Below, piece after piece: positions 1-12,412 of a stretch of DNA of 64,000 nt. The stretch spans positions 46,611,385 to 46,675,384 of the forward strand of contig NC_088295.1 in the NCBI RefSeq assembly GCF_032854445.1, read 5' to 3'. The notes under the pieces are model-generated. The model was not told the origin of the DNA. It searched no databases and saw only the letters and a program-made list of their open reading frames with translations. Origin of the DNA: Liolophura sinensis (taxonomy: Eukaryota > Mollusca > Polyplacophora > Chitonida > Chitonidae). The stretch's first letter is position 1; every line of letters begins with the position of its first letter. The position numbers and the translations under genes were made by a program.

Positions 1-836
1 AGCAGTGCCTCTGTGGCTAAGCGAAACTCACCAAAGGGATGCACATGGTCAAATTTTGCTTCAGATCGTATTCAAATTATCTATGAATCATACAACAAGA
101 TTCAGTTTCCATGTGGTAATTGAATTATTCGGGCAGAATGTGACATACGTTATAATGTGGAGCGGACTAAGGAATGAGGCCGCATGTAGACTCATTAAAG
201 TAATGTCTAAGGCATATTAAGTGATACCAATCAAATCGTATTAAGGGGTGACCAATCAAAGTGTATTTAGTGATGACCAATCAGAATGTCTGTTTATTTA
301 TGTCAGTCCTGACCTGTTGGGATGCTGAACTCTAATCAACCATACTCTTTTGCCATGGGCAAATTAAGTATTATACATGTACGTTTCTGATGTTGGAGTC
401 AATATACATAGCTCTTCACGTTGCCATTAGTGGATGTTTAAGTTACAATAGACGTGCAATGTTCTGCTTAGACAGGGGTGATTAATACAAACATTGTCAT
501 TTGCGAAACGAGATAAAACTTCGATGTTTGTCCATGCAGTCGACAATTTCTCCATCAACATTGATGTAATCATGTTCATATGCCAATGGCTAAATACATG
601 AATTGGACATAATATAAACGATTTGGGTTCATCAATAATTTGTTACAGATTTGGAATTTTTCTACCACATGCGCAGACACCAGTGCATATAATTAGCTCT
701 ATGCTGAGAAACTCCATCTTTACCTTGCCAACTGCGCGATGGCGATCAAAACCTTCACAGAAAATGTCCATGATTTGATTGTTAATTGAATAGGTAAAAC
801 CGTTGACACAATCAGTACAGCGTATAAAACGGTGGA
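1..836. other. Upstream flank of the GPCR gene, no gene seen
   Basis: I see no coding exon or recognisable repeat here. A TATAAAA stretch at 823-829 lies only 8 bases before the GPCR start codon, so it is too close to be an ordinary TATA box for that start. The sequence ending in AG at 819-820 could instead be a splice acceptor bringing in a non-coding 5' exon from further upstream. Confidence 0.5.
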
Positions 837-1940
837 ATGGACACTGGTGTACTTGTAAATAACTGCTCTTTCAACATCAGCAACTGTAGTACACTTCTTC
901 CAGAAGAAACGGGAATTGACTTTTTACATCTGGTTCTTTGGAAACGCATTCACGGCGTTGCTGTTTCGGTTGTGGCCATCCCGGCTAACCTTATCGTCAT
1001 CGTCTGCCTGTGGCGGGACACCAACTCTCGGGTTTCTGGCTTCTCCACCTATGCTATTTCCATCGCGTTCACCGATTTGCTCGTAGGTGTTGCTCTTACG
1101 CCGGTGTATGTGTTGAGGACCTATTGGGCTAGCTGGCCTTTAGGACTGGCGGGTTGCATTCTGTGGAGACTTGTCGACTATGGGCTGACATCCACGTCTA
1201 TTTTGCTGTTTCTAGCCATGGGCTATGACCGGTACCGCTGTGTGACAGCCCCACTCCTGTACCGCTCTCAGTTCCGGAGAAGCCGGACAACACAAATATC
1301 TATCTGTATGTGGATAGTGGGCTTTCTTCTGTGGACCCCATACATACTGCCAAAGATACTGGTTGTTAATGTCCAGTCGTTCCAAGCTAGGTGTTCTCAA
1401 TTCACGTTTGCTGTCAATGCTTTGGAAATAACCCATGTAACCGTCGTCTACTACATTCCAATGGTCATACTGATAGTAGTGAACTCCGTTTTGCTCCTGC
1501 AGTTAAAGAAAGGCATACATATGCCGAGGTTGAATACTGCAGAAACCAAGCGATACAGAGGCCAGAACCAATATGTCATATCAGCAGTAAGTGGAGTTAT
1601 CGAACTTTCGACCATGCCGTTTATACCCGAGAATACTGTAACCAGGGAAGGGAAACGTTCGGCCACGATGGAAACGAGAGCGGTGAAGAATTCTAGAAAT
1701 GCCTCCAGCTACAAGATAGTCATCATGATCGTCGTGTTCTACTCCTTTTGGTTGCCATTTTGCATCACGTGGCCTTTAAACGGATTTTGTGGCAGCTGCA
1801 TACCGGACGAAGTCGTTATAACTTTGGCAGACTTACCATACACTCAATCCGCTATTAATCCACTGATCGTGATCTTCACAAGTCACCAGATACGCACAAA
1901 GATTGCCTGTACATTTCGCCAAATACAGCAATCCACGTAG
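837..1940 (+). CDS. Intronless class A (rhodopsin-like) G-protein-coupled receptor, aminergic-like
   Basis: A single 367-residue open frame holds seven hydrophobic helices. Class A landmarks: Asn51 (1.50, in PANLIV), Asp80 (2.50), Cys107 (3.25) which can pair with Cys186 in loop 2, the DRY triplet at 131-133, Trp159 (4.50), Pro208 (5.50) and the WLP motif at 305-307 (6.48-6.50). Asp114 lies exactly 17 residues before DRY, the 3.32 position that binds the amine in aminergic receptors, and Tyr335 sits at 7.43. Three N-glycosylation sequons (Asn9, Asn13, Asn16) fit an extracellular N-terminus. Loop 3 is moderate (about 222-290) and the C-terminal tail is short. Helix 7 is unusual: after Asn341-Pro342 the NPxxY tyrosine is replaced by Val345. 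The first ATG is used and the frame is closed at 1940. By family knowledge it would signal from the plasma membrane through a heterotrimeric G protein. The ligand is unknown; muscarinic or histamine-like receptors look nearest, which is inference. Confidence 0.9.
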   Translation: MDTGVLVNNCSFNISNCSTLLPEETGIDFLHLVLWKRIHGVAVSVVAIPANLIVIVCLWRDTNSRVSGFSTYAISIAFTDLLVGVALTPVYVLRTYWASWPLGLAGCILWRLVDYGLTSTSILLFLAMGYDRYRCVTAPLLYRSQFRRSRTTQISICMWIVGFLLWTPYILPKILVVNVQSFQARCSQFTFAVNALEITHVTVVYYIPMVILIVVNSVLLLQLKKGIHMPRLNTAETKRYRGQNQYVISAVSGVIELSTMPFIPENTVTREGKRSATMETRAVKNSRNASSYKIVIMIVVFYSFWLPFCITWPLNGFCGSCIPDEVVITLADLPYTQSAINPLIVIFTSHQIRTKIACTFRQIQQST

Positions 1941-2837
1941 GGACATCGGCCGAGAATTTGAGTCAATTTGCCAATGAAATAAGATGACTGTACAATGCTT
2001 TGTAAAAAATTGCCCAGTTGAAAATAGATGATGCAACATAATTACGAACAAAAAGTTTAAAGCCTTCGGCACAATACGTACTAGGCGACCGACCGTCGTG
2101 TTATAAACTGTGCCCACTCTCGTGACGGCGATTTTGGTCATGATTCATCATGATTAGGGCGGTGTAACCTTACGATCCCATTGAGAAAGCGGGCCCAGTG
2201 TGGCGGTATACTAATATCTTAGTTTTTATTCATTCATTTATATATCTGATTGGCGTCTTAGCCCACTCAAGAATTCTTACTTTTTGTTCTTGACACTTAT
2301 ATATCAAAACCTAATAATGAAGAAGTCGAACATTTTATTGCCTGTATTTTTTTTCACATTTAATATTTTTTATTTTGGCTTTTAAATATTACAAAGTTTG
2401 GCTTGCCGTAGAAGTCTTTGCATCACCAGGTAACGTTCAAGGGTTATATGTATGACCTTTGATTCCCTTGACGCGGGTCTTTGTCACTAAAAGCAACTGT
2501 TCATGAACGCTGTCTTTTTGTATTTTGACTGTGGCAATGTTTTACTAATGCAAAGAAAAAAAAAACCTTTGGTCAAAGTCGATGTGCATGCTGTCCATAA
2601 ATACCTGGACCACATGCAACCTACAACGAGTGTTACAAGCTTATTCGGTAAATGTTGAATCAGATTGAACGAAGAATGAACCAGTATGGTTGGTATTAGA
2701 CAAGCGTTTCCTGTGGGTAAATGCGAAAGCACGAAATAACACAGAATGAATCGAAAATCGTTAAAAATCCACGTACAAATCAGTGGTGGAAGCGGGCCCT
2801 GGTCTTCTTAGTGGCACTTGCCTTCGTATCATTAGTA
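1941..2837. other. Intergenic, short SINE fragment only
   Basis: No gene is seen. A short fragment near 2228-2282 (the motif CTGATTGGCG followed by CTCAAGAATTC) matches the 3' end of the SINE called type A in this annotation. Confidence 0.4.
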
Positions 2838-3186
2838 CCGGTCCAGGTAGCACAGTTAACAGAGCATTCGCTTCGGGAGCGGTAGATCCAGGATCAATCA
2901 TTGGTCGAGTCACACCTAAGACCTTAAGGAGGAAGTTGCAACTTCCTGGCTTGGCCTTCAGCGTGAAGGGGATAGTGCAGCGACTGGTTGACTCGTATCA
3001 GTTTTATGGCTGGGGCGGTGCGGCTTACTTGCCTTCGGTAAGTCGTCTCATTGAAGCAGCACTAGATAAAAGAGAGGTCCGTCCTGCAACAAGGAGGTGC
3101 ATTACATACACCCTAAGGATTCCTTCGTCGTCATATGACTGAAAAAATGTTTAACATGACTTTAAACCCCAAGCACTCACCCACTC
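2838..3186 (+). repeat. tRNA-derived SINE, type B, forward copy
   Basis: About 350 bp. It begins with a decayed tRNA-like head (AGCGGTAGATCCAGGATCAA near 2878), continues with a body shared with 3717-4054 and 53227-53583, and ends in CAAGCACTCACCCACTCAC. The body includes ACACCTAAGACCTTAA, GACTGGTTGACTCGTA and CTGCAACAAGGAGG. Small open frames inside it are repeat translations, not genes. Confidence 0.8.
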
Positions 3187-3404
3187 ACATCATTAGTACA
3201 CACCAGCTGCGGGTTCAAGGGAATGCCCAAGGCTGAGTTGCACTCTCTTACTTGTAAGGCTAGGTTGACAATAGGAGGCCAGCGACGCTCGTGTGGCTAT
3301 TTTCACAGTATATCGCACAAGTATAGTGTGCACATCTGCTTGTCACATTATGGGGAAAGACCGCTTCGGCCTCCTAATAGAGCGTCCGCCTCGAAGTCGG
3401 GTCA

Positions 3405-3500
3405 TTCATTCATTTATTTGATTGGCGTTTAACGCCGTACTCAAGAATATTACACTTATACGACGGCAGGCAGCATTATGGAGCTGGGCGGGTTATACCG
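3405..3500 (-). repeat. SINE type A, 3'-end fragment
   Basis: The motifs TTTGATTGGCGTTTAACGCC and CTCAAGAATATTACACTTAT match the 3' end of type A SINEs read in reverse. A possible tRNA-like remnant lies just before it, at 3361-3400. Confidence 0.6.
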
Positions 3501-3716
3501 AAGACTTTAAATGTTGATGTCTCGCTGTGCGCTCAGTACTGAGAGGTTAGAGTAAGGTAACAGGACTGTTGGGCTCGGTGTCAATATGACGTGGGTGGCC
3601 TGTCTGGAGTCTTCTGCATGATACTTCAGAGGCGGTAGCATGAACTCACCCTGCCGCAACAAGACATGGTATATGTATCAAGAGCTAATGACTCCTCCTC
3701 GTCATATGCCTGAAAA

Positions 3717-4054
3717 AGTGAGTGAGTGAGTGCTTGGGGTTTAACGTCGTACTCAACAATTTTTCAGTCATATGACGACGAAGGAATCATTAGGGTGCAT
3801 GTACGTGTAATGTGCCTCCTTGTTGCAGGACGGATTTCCACCGCTCTTTTATTTAGTGCTGTTTCACTGAGACGACTTACCGAAGGCAAGTAAGCCGCCC
3901 CGCCCGAGCCATTATACTGATACAGGTCAACCAGTCGTTGCACTATCCCCTTCGTGCTGAACGCCAAGCGAGGAAGTTACAACTTCCTCTTTTAAAGTCT
4001 TAGGTGTGACTCGATCAAGGATTGATCCTGGATCTACCGGTCCCGAAGCGGACC
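3717..4054 (-). repeat. tRNA-derived SINE, type B, reverse copy
   Basis: This is the reverse complement of the 2838-3186 element. It begins with GTGAGTGAGTGAGTGCTTGG and ends at the tRNA-like head around 4010-4050. Together the two copies form an inverted pair with a spacer of about 530 bp. Confidence 0.8.
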
Positions 4055-4132
4055 CTGAAAAAGTGTCACGTACATAAATACATATGTAGCAAAGTTGTGG
4101 AAGGCAAGTGGTGTCGAGCTGTTGTTGTCACC

Positions 4133-4260
4133 ATGGTCTCACGAAACGTGAGTGCGATTTCTAGGTCCTAGACCGGGTTTGAACTCGCATCGCATATGTG
4201 CAAGAGATGGAAAGACAAACATCTTCACCACTTGGCCACGGCCCGCACTCTCATAATCAC
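4133..4260 (-). repeat. tRNA(Ser/Leu)-like SINE head or tRNA relic
   Basis: On the minus strand GGGCCGTGGCCAAGTGGTGA resembles the A box of type II tRNAs. GAGTTCAAACCC about 60 bases later resembles a B box. The arms do not fold into a clean tRNA, so this is probably a retroposed relic. A similar head occurs at 22480-22585. Confidence 0.5.
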
Positions 4261-4907
4261 ATTCTGTTGAGAGCGACGCTAAAACCTGAGACAACAAAGA
4301 AAGAAACCAGTCAAACCAGTACAACTCGTACATTGTCAGGAGGCGCCAGCTGAGATGGATAGCTACATGAAAACCACTAACCCATTATACCTTCTTACAG
4401 AGGTTTCCTGCATTACTCACTTTTGATGCTCCAGTCAATACACATGCCATTATGCATGTGTGAATTACACCTTGGCTTTACTTAGATGTGCAGATTTCCG
4501 TCAAAGTAGGAGTGTTCAGCATACACATTGTCTAGAATAAACACGAGAAAATAAAGGTAAAACTAGTGCAATCGTTTAAATAATCGATCAAAATATGATA
4601 TAACAATTCCCCAAGGAAGGGGTTGGCATTTTCCCCCTCTGATCACAACACCCCGACCAAACACCAGTCTTGGTCGATATATAGTTGTTTGGTTTTACGT
4701 AGTTCAGGACCTTACTTGGGTCAGACTCATTAAGACAATGGAACGTTATAGTCTTTGTATCATAGGAGTGAAACATCTGCTGCAGTCGGAACGGATCCAA
4801 ACAACAGGGGAGAGTATACGGCTGAGAAATCTAGTGTAGATTCCTGTCGGTAAATCCATCGTAGCCTCATCAATTAAATCAAAGCTGGGCTTTGTTTGAC
4901 ACTGCTC

Positions 4908-5962
4908 GATGCAGTGATCTTAATGACTAGACAGTTGCTGACAAAATGGTCTTAATGACTATACAGTTCCTGATACAGTGATCTCAATGGTCTTACCGCT
5001 CCTGATAACAGTGATCTTGATGGTCAGACAATTCCTGATACAAGGATCTTAACAGCCAGACAGTTCCTGATACAAGGATCTTAATGGCCAGACAGTTCCT
5101 GATACAGTGGTCTTAATGACCAGACAGTTCCTGATACAGTGGTCTTAATGACCAGACAGTTTCTGATACAGTGGTCTTAATAACTAAACAGTTCCTGATA
5201 CAGTGATCTTAATGACCAGACAGTTCCTGATACAGTGGTCTAAATGGCCAGACAGTTAATGATACAGTGATCTTAATGGCCAGACAGTTCCTGATACAGT
5301 GAACCTAATGACCAGACAGTTCCTGATACAGTGGTCTTAATGGCCAGACAGTTCCTTATACAGTGATCTTAATGACCAGACAGCTCTTGATACAGCGGTC
5401 TTAATGGCCAGACAGTTCCTGATACAGTGATCTTAATGGCCAGATAGTTCCTTATACAGTGATCTTAATGACCAGACAGCTCTTGATACAGCGGTCTTAA
5501 TGGCCAGACAGTTCCTGATACAGTGAACCTAATGACCAGACAGTTCCTGATACGGTGATCTTAATGGCCAGACAGTTCCTGATACAGTGATCTTAATGGC
5601 CAGACAGTTCCTTATACAGCGATCTTAATGACCAGACAGCTCTTGATACAGCGGTCTTAATGACCAGACAGTTCCGGATATAGTGATCTTAATGGTCTCA
5701 CAGTTCCTGATATAGTGGTCTTAATGGTCTCACAGTTCCAGATACAGCGATTTCAATGCTGTGATAATTCCTGATACAGTGGTCTTAATGGCAAGACATG
5801 CAGTTCCTGATACAATTATCCTAATGCTCTCACCTTTGATACTGTAATCCTAATGGTCAAACAGTTCCTAATACAGTTATCTTAATGTTCAGATAGTTGC
5901 TGATGCAGTTATCCCATTTGTATGACAGTTCCAGGTGACCTTAATGATCTGGCACTTTCTGT
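4908..5962. repeat. 32-bp minisatellite, about 32 copies
   Basis: The unit is 32 bp, of the form GACAGTTCCTGATACAGTGG followed by TCTTAATGACCA. It runs for about 1 kb with point variation (GATC or GGTC, GGCCA or GACCA). Copies decay at both ends. In the middle, blocks of two or three units recur together (for example the CTCTTGATACAGCGG variant), which points to multi-unit duplication. Confidence 0.95.
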
Positions 5963-6719
5963 TTGTTGTTATCGCCATAGTCAGGACTATATTAGAATCT
6001 TATGTTAAAGGGTGATGCACTGATATTTTTCAAATGATAAAATCTGCCAAGAGCGCATTATAAAGGTAAACAAGAACGCGTAATTGAGAATAGTTCAGGG
6101 GAAAAGTGGAGTGGAAACTGGATTTCTTTCAGTCTTAATACTAATGTTACGTTTTATGAAGGCGTCCATAAATTTGTGAGAGTAATTACATGGAAATTTA
6201 GTAACACAAACAAGTAGATTGAGACAAAATCTCGTGGAAAATGCTGACCATGCAGCTGTATTTGTACAGAAATACGTGAATGGTGACAAAGCTACGCTAA
6301 TTATGCATTATTTATCACTAAGAATACAGAAATGGGGCCATTAGTAAATAAATGCGAAATGGTCACTGAAATTTCAAGTTCATTGTTATCTGCTAACGGG
6401 TGATAGCTTGGATTAATCTCAGATGATACCAAAAGTGGAACTAGGCTATATTGTATCTTCATTATCTGAAGTTTAGGAATCAGTTAATGTGACTAATCTT
6501 AGGTTCGTTTTAGGACGAACGCAACTAGTTGGCAACATTGGTACTAACTCGTTTGGCGTTCAGCAGAGATTGAATATATGTTAAGTGGTCTGATGTTATA
6601 ACTGATAAGGTGTAGGGTCTGCACAGTGTTCTCGGCATGGCACTCCTGCAAGTAAGCCAGAGCAAGAAATATGTCCGCATTGGTATGACAAAAACATGGT
6701 TGTATGCCACCTTTATGTA

Positions 6720-7010
6720 TTTATTTAGTTATTCGATTGCTGTTTTACGCTTTATTCATGATTTTTTTCACTTTTCACTTATATAATGGCGGACTGAGGG
6801 TGGAGGAAACCGTATTACCTGGAGGAAACCTTCGATAGGTACCTGACGAATCGCAGCCGAATCAGCAAGAGCAAGATTCGAACACGCGACCTCATCGACT
6901 AAGGGCCTGATAGATGCAGCAAGTATCTCAGCCGGCATAAACAAAGAAACAGGAAACAAATAAAAACAGGACCAAGCCAGCAAGAACTGGATTTGAACAC
7001 TCTTCGCCAC
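6720..7010 (-). repeat. Degenerate SINE-like sequence
   Basis: TTCGATTGCTGTTTTACGCT, then CACTTATATAATGGCGGACT and GGTGGAGGAAACC, follow the order of motifs in type A SINEs but with a different tRNA-like end (GATTCGAACACGCGACCTCA near 6871). It is probably a related, older subfamily. Confidence 0.5.
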
Positions 7011-7295
7011 TGGTGGTTTTCATTCAGCAGAACCACTCTTAATTTCCCATTATATTAGTCTCATTTAAAATCGCACATGATGGACATTTTCAATTTCTGA
7101 CACTCTGCAATATTAATACTACAATACTGATTTTTTATAAACAATATAGACTCTTGCATATGTCAATGTTTTTCTCTCCTTATCAAACTCCCTTTAATAA
7201 TATAGAATCTATATTCAATATACACAGCAGTTAAATACTAATGTTTCTTTTATACGTTACTATCCGCAAAGATATATAACACTATACTAATTACA

Positions 7296-7400
7296 ACAAA
7301 TGGGTGAGAAGGTCTGCCTGCAATCGGCAGATTGTCGTGGGTTTCCCAGTTTCCTCCTGCTAATAATGCTGGCCACCGACGTATAAGTGAAATGATATAT
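7296..7400 (+). repeat. SINE type A, truncated
   Basis: Contains GAGAAGGTCTGCCTGCAATC, GTCGTGGGTTTCCCAGTTTC and TAATGCTGGCCACCGACGTA. This is the middle of the type A element, lacking the tRNA head. Confidence 0.7.
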
Positions 7401-8464
7401 GTATATAAGAAAAAAAGTTCATTACAACGTCGAATAAACAAGTTACAAATGCTATAGTATAAACCCCTTGGGGGGTTTTGTTCACTCCAGTCATAATCTG
7501 TCATCTCCGTATTTGTTAAAGTTTTTTTTTAGTTTTTTTTTATGTTCATGCATTTGTGAAATAAAAAAAATGAAATGAAAAAAAAAAAAAAAACACCACC
7601 ACCATATACCGCTAAGCCAATGTTGGTGCTGAGTGTGAGCGCTTATTGAAAAACGCAGATCAAAGGGAAACTAAGACATTTACACAATGTAAAAATGATC
7701 TCAAGAATGGAGTATGCATGCCCAGAACTGATATGATCGCATGCACAGACACACACGTGCTTTCTGTCATAATATGTATACATTGTTTCAATAATGGTTA
7801 CAATTTCCGAGCGTTTTTATTTTCTCACATAAATACGTAAATTATATGAAACATCCAATAATAATACACAAATAAAGAACTTCGAAACCAATTATAGTAC
7901 ATTAAATTAATGACCATTTCAAATACAGGGCACATGATTGTCAGCTGATGCAAAACAATTTGATTGATAAATCAAACTTTGGGCAGGCGTAGAACATTAA
8001 ATATATTAACAAACCTCGCACGGTAAACTGCACGCATGGTTAGTTCCGCGTACAAACAACAGCATGGAGGTATAATCTGCTTTCAGTTTACGACCTTGAA
8101 AGTATTGTATCACTGTTGATAGTTCTATAACCATTGATGGGTGATTCGGTGAAGGACAATTGAATTGTACTGGCATACATTTTCAAACTGTGCCAAGCGT
8201 TTAACATTTCGCTTGTATACACAGGGGTGCAAGTCGTCGTTTAGTAGTAGTAGATGGTCGAGGTGCACTTTCAATCCCAGCCGTGGACAGGGAGTTTTGC
8301 GATATACAAAATCGGAATATACACATCACGAATGTGTAAATAACGGGAAATGCTGATTTAATCTAATAGGAAAGTGTCTTTGTGGCTTAAGGTAAAAAAA
8401 AAGCCCATACTGTACCATGTGGCTTGTCCAAAATATTATTCACCTATTGTTAAAACTAACTGGA
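7401..8464. other. Intergenic, nothing recognised
   Basis: AT-rich sequence with an A-run near 7578-7593. No coding exon or repeat with a partner elsewhere in the window was seen. Confidence 0.4.
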
Positions 8465-8757
8465 GGCCACCAATGCCGTCGCTTGTTAGTTTAAGTCCAG
8501 CTCATGATGGATTCCTCTCCGGTCGCACGTGTTGAGCTCAGCGTAATGACCCAGGAGTCTGTCACCAATGCGGTCGCTGTGAGTTCAAGTCCATCTCATG
8601 CTGGCTTCCTCTACGTGGGAAGGTCTGACAGCAACCTGCGGATGGTCGTGTGTTTCCTCTGGGCCCTGCCCAGTTTCCCTCCACCATAATGCTGGCCGCT
8701 GTCATATAAGTGAAATTATAAGAGAGTACGGTGTAAAACAACAATCAAATAAAATTT
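8465..8757 (+). repeat. SINE type A, with a partial second copy at its 5' side
   Basis: A partial unit at 8465-8530 (CAATGCCGTCGCTTGTTAGT) is followed by a nearly full unit from about 8533. That unit carries GCGTAATGACCCAGGAGTCT, GCGGTCGCTGTGAGTTCAAG (B-box-like) and the A-rich 3' end CAATCAAATAAAA. This indicates insertion of one copy into or beside another. Confidence 0.8.
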
Positions 8758-9410
8758 AAAAAATAATACTAATTTACCGATCACCTTTCTAATCGTATTC
8801 CGGAGACTTAATGGCACATCTTTCATCCAGGAACTTTTTTAATTCACAATCGTTCAACTCCTCACATTTTTCCATCGTTCATCCATTTTACACAACTTGA
8901 CAAACTTGTTTCAGACGTCCATGTTACAGTAAATATAGGCTAATTTTAAAAAATAGCTGCGAAATATTTTTGACAGATCACAAAATACAGTAGGATAAAA
9001 GAACTCGAATGTTCACTGTTGTTCACACTGGAACGCATCTTAGAGTAAGTTACATGGGGATACGACAATCTCCATTTACTTTATCTGATCGTGAAGTTCA
9101 ATAGTTCGAGATTTAAATCCCTGTAATCCACTGTAATCCACAGAGATATCGACGCCAATCGGTTGCATGGGTGCAAACAGCCAGTAGACTACACTTAGAT
9201 TAGACGCATTCAAACACAAGTAACATCAATATCCAGATGCTATTGGAATACAACTCCGCAATCAAAGTGTCTAAACTACTACTCCCAATTCCCAACACGC
9301 CCTCGGTGAAGCTCATTGATATTAGTAACAAAAACTGTTATACGTTTAACCTTCTTGCATTGAGAACGGTAGACATGCGCAAACCGGCGTCCATGGGGAA
9401 AGATTCATGA

Positions 9411-12364
9411 TCACGTGTACATGAAGTAGACCGTGGCCATGCAATCCGCATTGGCCACAACTCTGACCCAGTGAGCAGTAAAACCGTCCCGGAATGAGTA
9501 GTACTCGTATGTGTCCACTGTTAGTCGCCTCATCACCTGCCAATCTTCACCTGACAGCTGACCTGAAACACAACATCCATTTTCATTTAGTTATTTATTT
9601 TCATTCATTATTTACTTACAGAGGCTCTACTGGAGATTTTTTGGAAAAAAATAAAGAAGTGCAAATCCAGAAAAATTGTTGCTATTATTTTAGAATAATC
9701 CAGATATAATAATTACCTTTCATAAAACATCTCCATCGTCTGTGCACGTCTTGCCGTTCAAAATCGGTAATAAAGTCATAAAATTTATAATGTTTGTCGC
9801 TTTGTAACGTTTTCAAATCTCAGAATCATTTTAACACTATATATAATACGGTGTATGAGTCTGAAATTTTCTGTAAACCATTAAATGTGAGCTATTGTTG
9901 CCATATATCAGATTTTGCTTGACCGATCGTTGCATCAATCCTAAAAATAAAATACTACCCACAAAACGAAAAATGGTGAGCTAAGTTTTCTAGTGGGCAC
10001 TCTTTTAACATTTCAGTCGACTACAGTACGTTCAAAACGTAATAAGTTACTTTTGAAAGAAGTATTATGGTTTTGAGATGTAAAATGAAGTACGTAAGAC
10101 CTTCGCCCAACATCTAAAAAGTCAACACACTCCATACTCTCTCGTGAAACACACATGTTACACTGTTGATATTTTCTAGAAGAGTTAAAACAATACAGTC
10201 AAGTTAAATGATGTAAAGTATGAGTCCCGACACGAATCTCAAAATATTACGCCACGTGAAGATTGCAAACAGGTTGTAGCATAGTGTTAGATTACAAGAT
10301 TTTAAAATTAACAATGCGGCACACAACACCTAAACGTCTTCATTTGATATGAAATAGCGTTAAATTACAAGATTTTCTACCTATTTTATATTATCACAAG
10401 GTCTTGTCTGTGTTTTATTTTTTGTAACACGAACATGTGTACTTCAGATTTATTTAACACATGTTTGTGTTGGGGTAACACATTACTGTGTTGAATGAAG
10501 CACAAAGTTATGTCAGATAAAATTGTTTGCGTTGTATAAATTGTCCCTGAATCTTTTTACATTTCATACTGTATTCTTTCATAAGACAAGAAATGAAGCT
10601 TCTATATTACGGCCGAAAAAATAAAAATGAAGAGGTGACGTATAGCTGAAATGATACTGCTGTTTACTGTCTAATGCAATTGTTAGAACAATACAGGGAA
10701 ATGTAAATCAGGAAAATATAAATGAAATAAATCCGTACCTGAAGTACCTGTCACGTCCACTTCTATTGTAAAATGCACTGCCTTATCAGAATGTACAATA
10801 AAATGGACGACCTTTTTGTCAAATCCAGTCATCAAAAAAGGATCCGATGGTTTCCCTTTGGTAACTCTATCTCGCCGCCAAACTGCTCCCCAACCTTGTG
10901 GCTTCCCAAAAGCCCAGAGATCATCTGTTTTGCCGAACCATAAACCAGACTGAGATTGTCCGGTAACGACATTGCTGTCAAATATACTTGACACCTGGAA
11001 AGATGGAAAATATATTAAATATCCTACTAAACATACTAAACGAAATCTATAATGATACGAACTGAATGGTTAATATTTTTAAACGATTGAATAGTTAGAG
11101 GTTTTAGACTAGTCTTCTAATATTTACACTTAGTCATTCAGAAGGATCAACTTCCTGGAAGTCGATATTTTTAAACATTTTAGCGTGATATTGGGAGCAT
11201 GTCTCTCTGCAGACTTCCTTAGAATTTACATACATTACATTTGTGCTGAGCGGTGTCTTGGAAATTGATCTTGCGATTTCGTTTTTCTTAGAGCGTCCAT
11301 TATAGTTGATGACTGGTATCGGAATGTCTGTTGGAACGCCTAGTTAGATTTGCCCGACTAAATATTAAAAGCATCGATCAGTAGCTATCAGATGCGGATA
11401 ATACTACTTGAGCAGAAAACAATATCATGCAGCAATTGACGTTCTCAACCGATATTCATCCAACATTTCGCGCGGATTAGCATGGAGTGAAGTGAATTCC
11501 TTGATTCAAATTAAATATGTATCTTTAGCGGAGGTATCCTTTGTCGGTCGTGTTAAAATCAAAACCAGGATTGAAAATTTTACCTGATTTCCACCAAGAA
11601 CCAGAAAACCCCGATATGACGTGAAATCCGGAACTATACGCAAATGTTGGCTGATAGGCCGAATGCCCCAAGTACTTCCGGCCCAACCAAGAGGAGATAA
11701 CTCATAGAACATTCCATGAGCGTCCATCAAATAGCGTTCCGTCTCCACTTCTCGTATTCTCGTCCACTCTGTCTGCCACAAATGATCATAAGCATGACTG
11801 GCTTTAGGCAAGCGGTACGTTTTCCACAACCCGCGATTTAAAGGGTCTTTTGAATCTGTGAATGTAAAACATTTTCGAAAGTTAAATTTGGGTTGGCTTC
11901 GCAGGTTTATCTTGTTTCTTTTCACGATAGAAACTGTAGACCCATGGACTAAAATCGATGATAAAGCCAATGACGGGGAAGCAACAGCAGACGTTTCCAT
12001 AGCTTATTCTTAGTCTGGCTGGAAGGAGAAATGTTTAATACAAATAAAAGAAGACCTGTAACAAATCAGAAAGCCAACTGAAAGCGTATAAAACACCGTG
12101 ACAGCGAAATTTACAAATCCCTCCATTACAGATAAAGGTACAAAATTCTGCATTTGAGTTCTACAGGTGGACAGAGAAGATTCGGTAAATAACATTCTGA
12201 ACCCGGTCCAAATGCAGATCGTCTCCAACATTTACTGGATTGCCTCTTACCCCGAGATCAACATGTACACAAACTTTCTTCCAAATCCATGCTGACGGAC
12301 AGACACACAAGTAATCCCCTTGGCAGATGCAACGAAACGTTCATAAAAAGCAATGAAGGACCGA

Positions 12365-12412
<48 letters not shown>

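Noticed and set aside
823-829. TATA box for the GPCR
   Set aside because: Only 8 bases before the ATG, too close for a transcript that includes the start codon with a normal leader.
2783-3142. 119-residue plus-strand frame
   Set aside because: Lies over the type B SINE; the same residues (LPSVSRLIE, RPATRR) appear wherever the SINE occurs.
4588-4800. 70-residue minus-strand frame (MDPFRLQQMF...)
   Set aside because: Plausible composition but isolated, no splice signals or recognised family, and next to a minisatellite.
4908-5962. CRISPR-like array of regularly spaced repeats
   Set aside because: Units abut without unique spacers and the host is an animal; it is a minisatellite. The same applies to 44327-45190.
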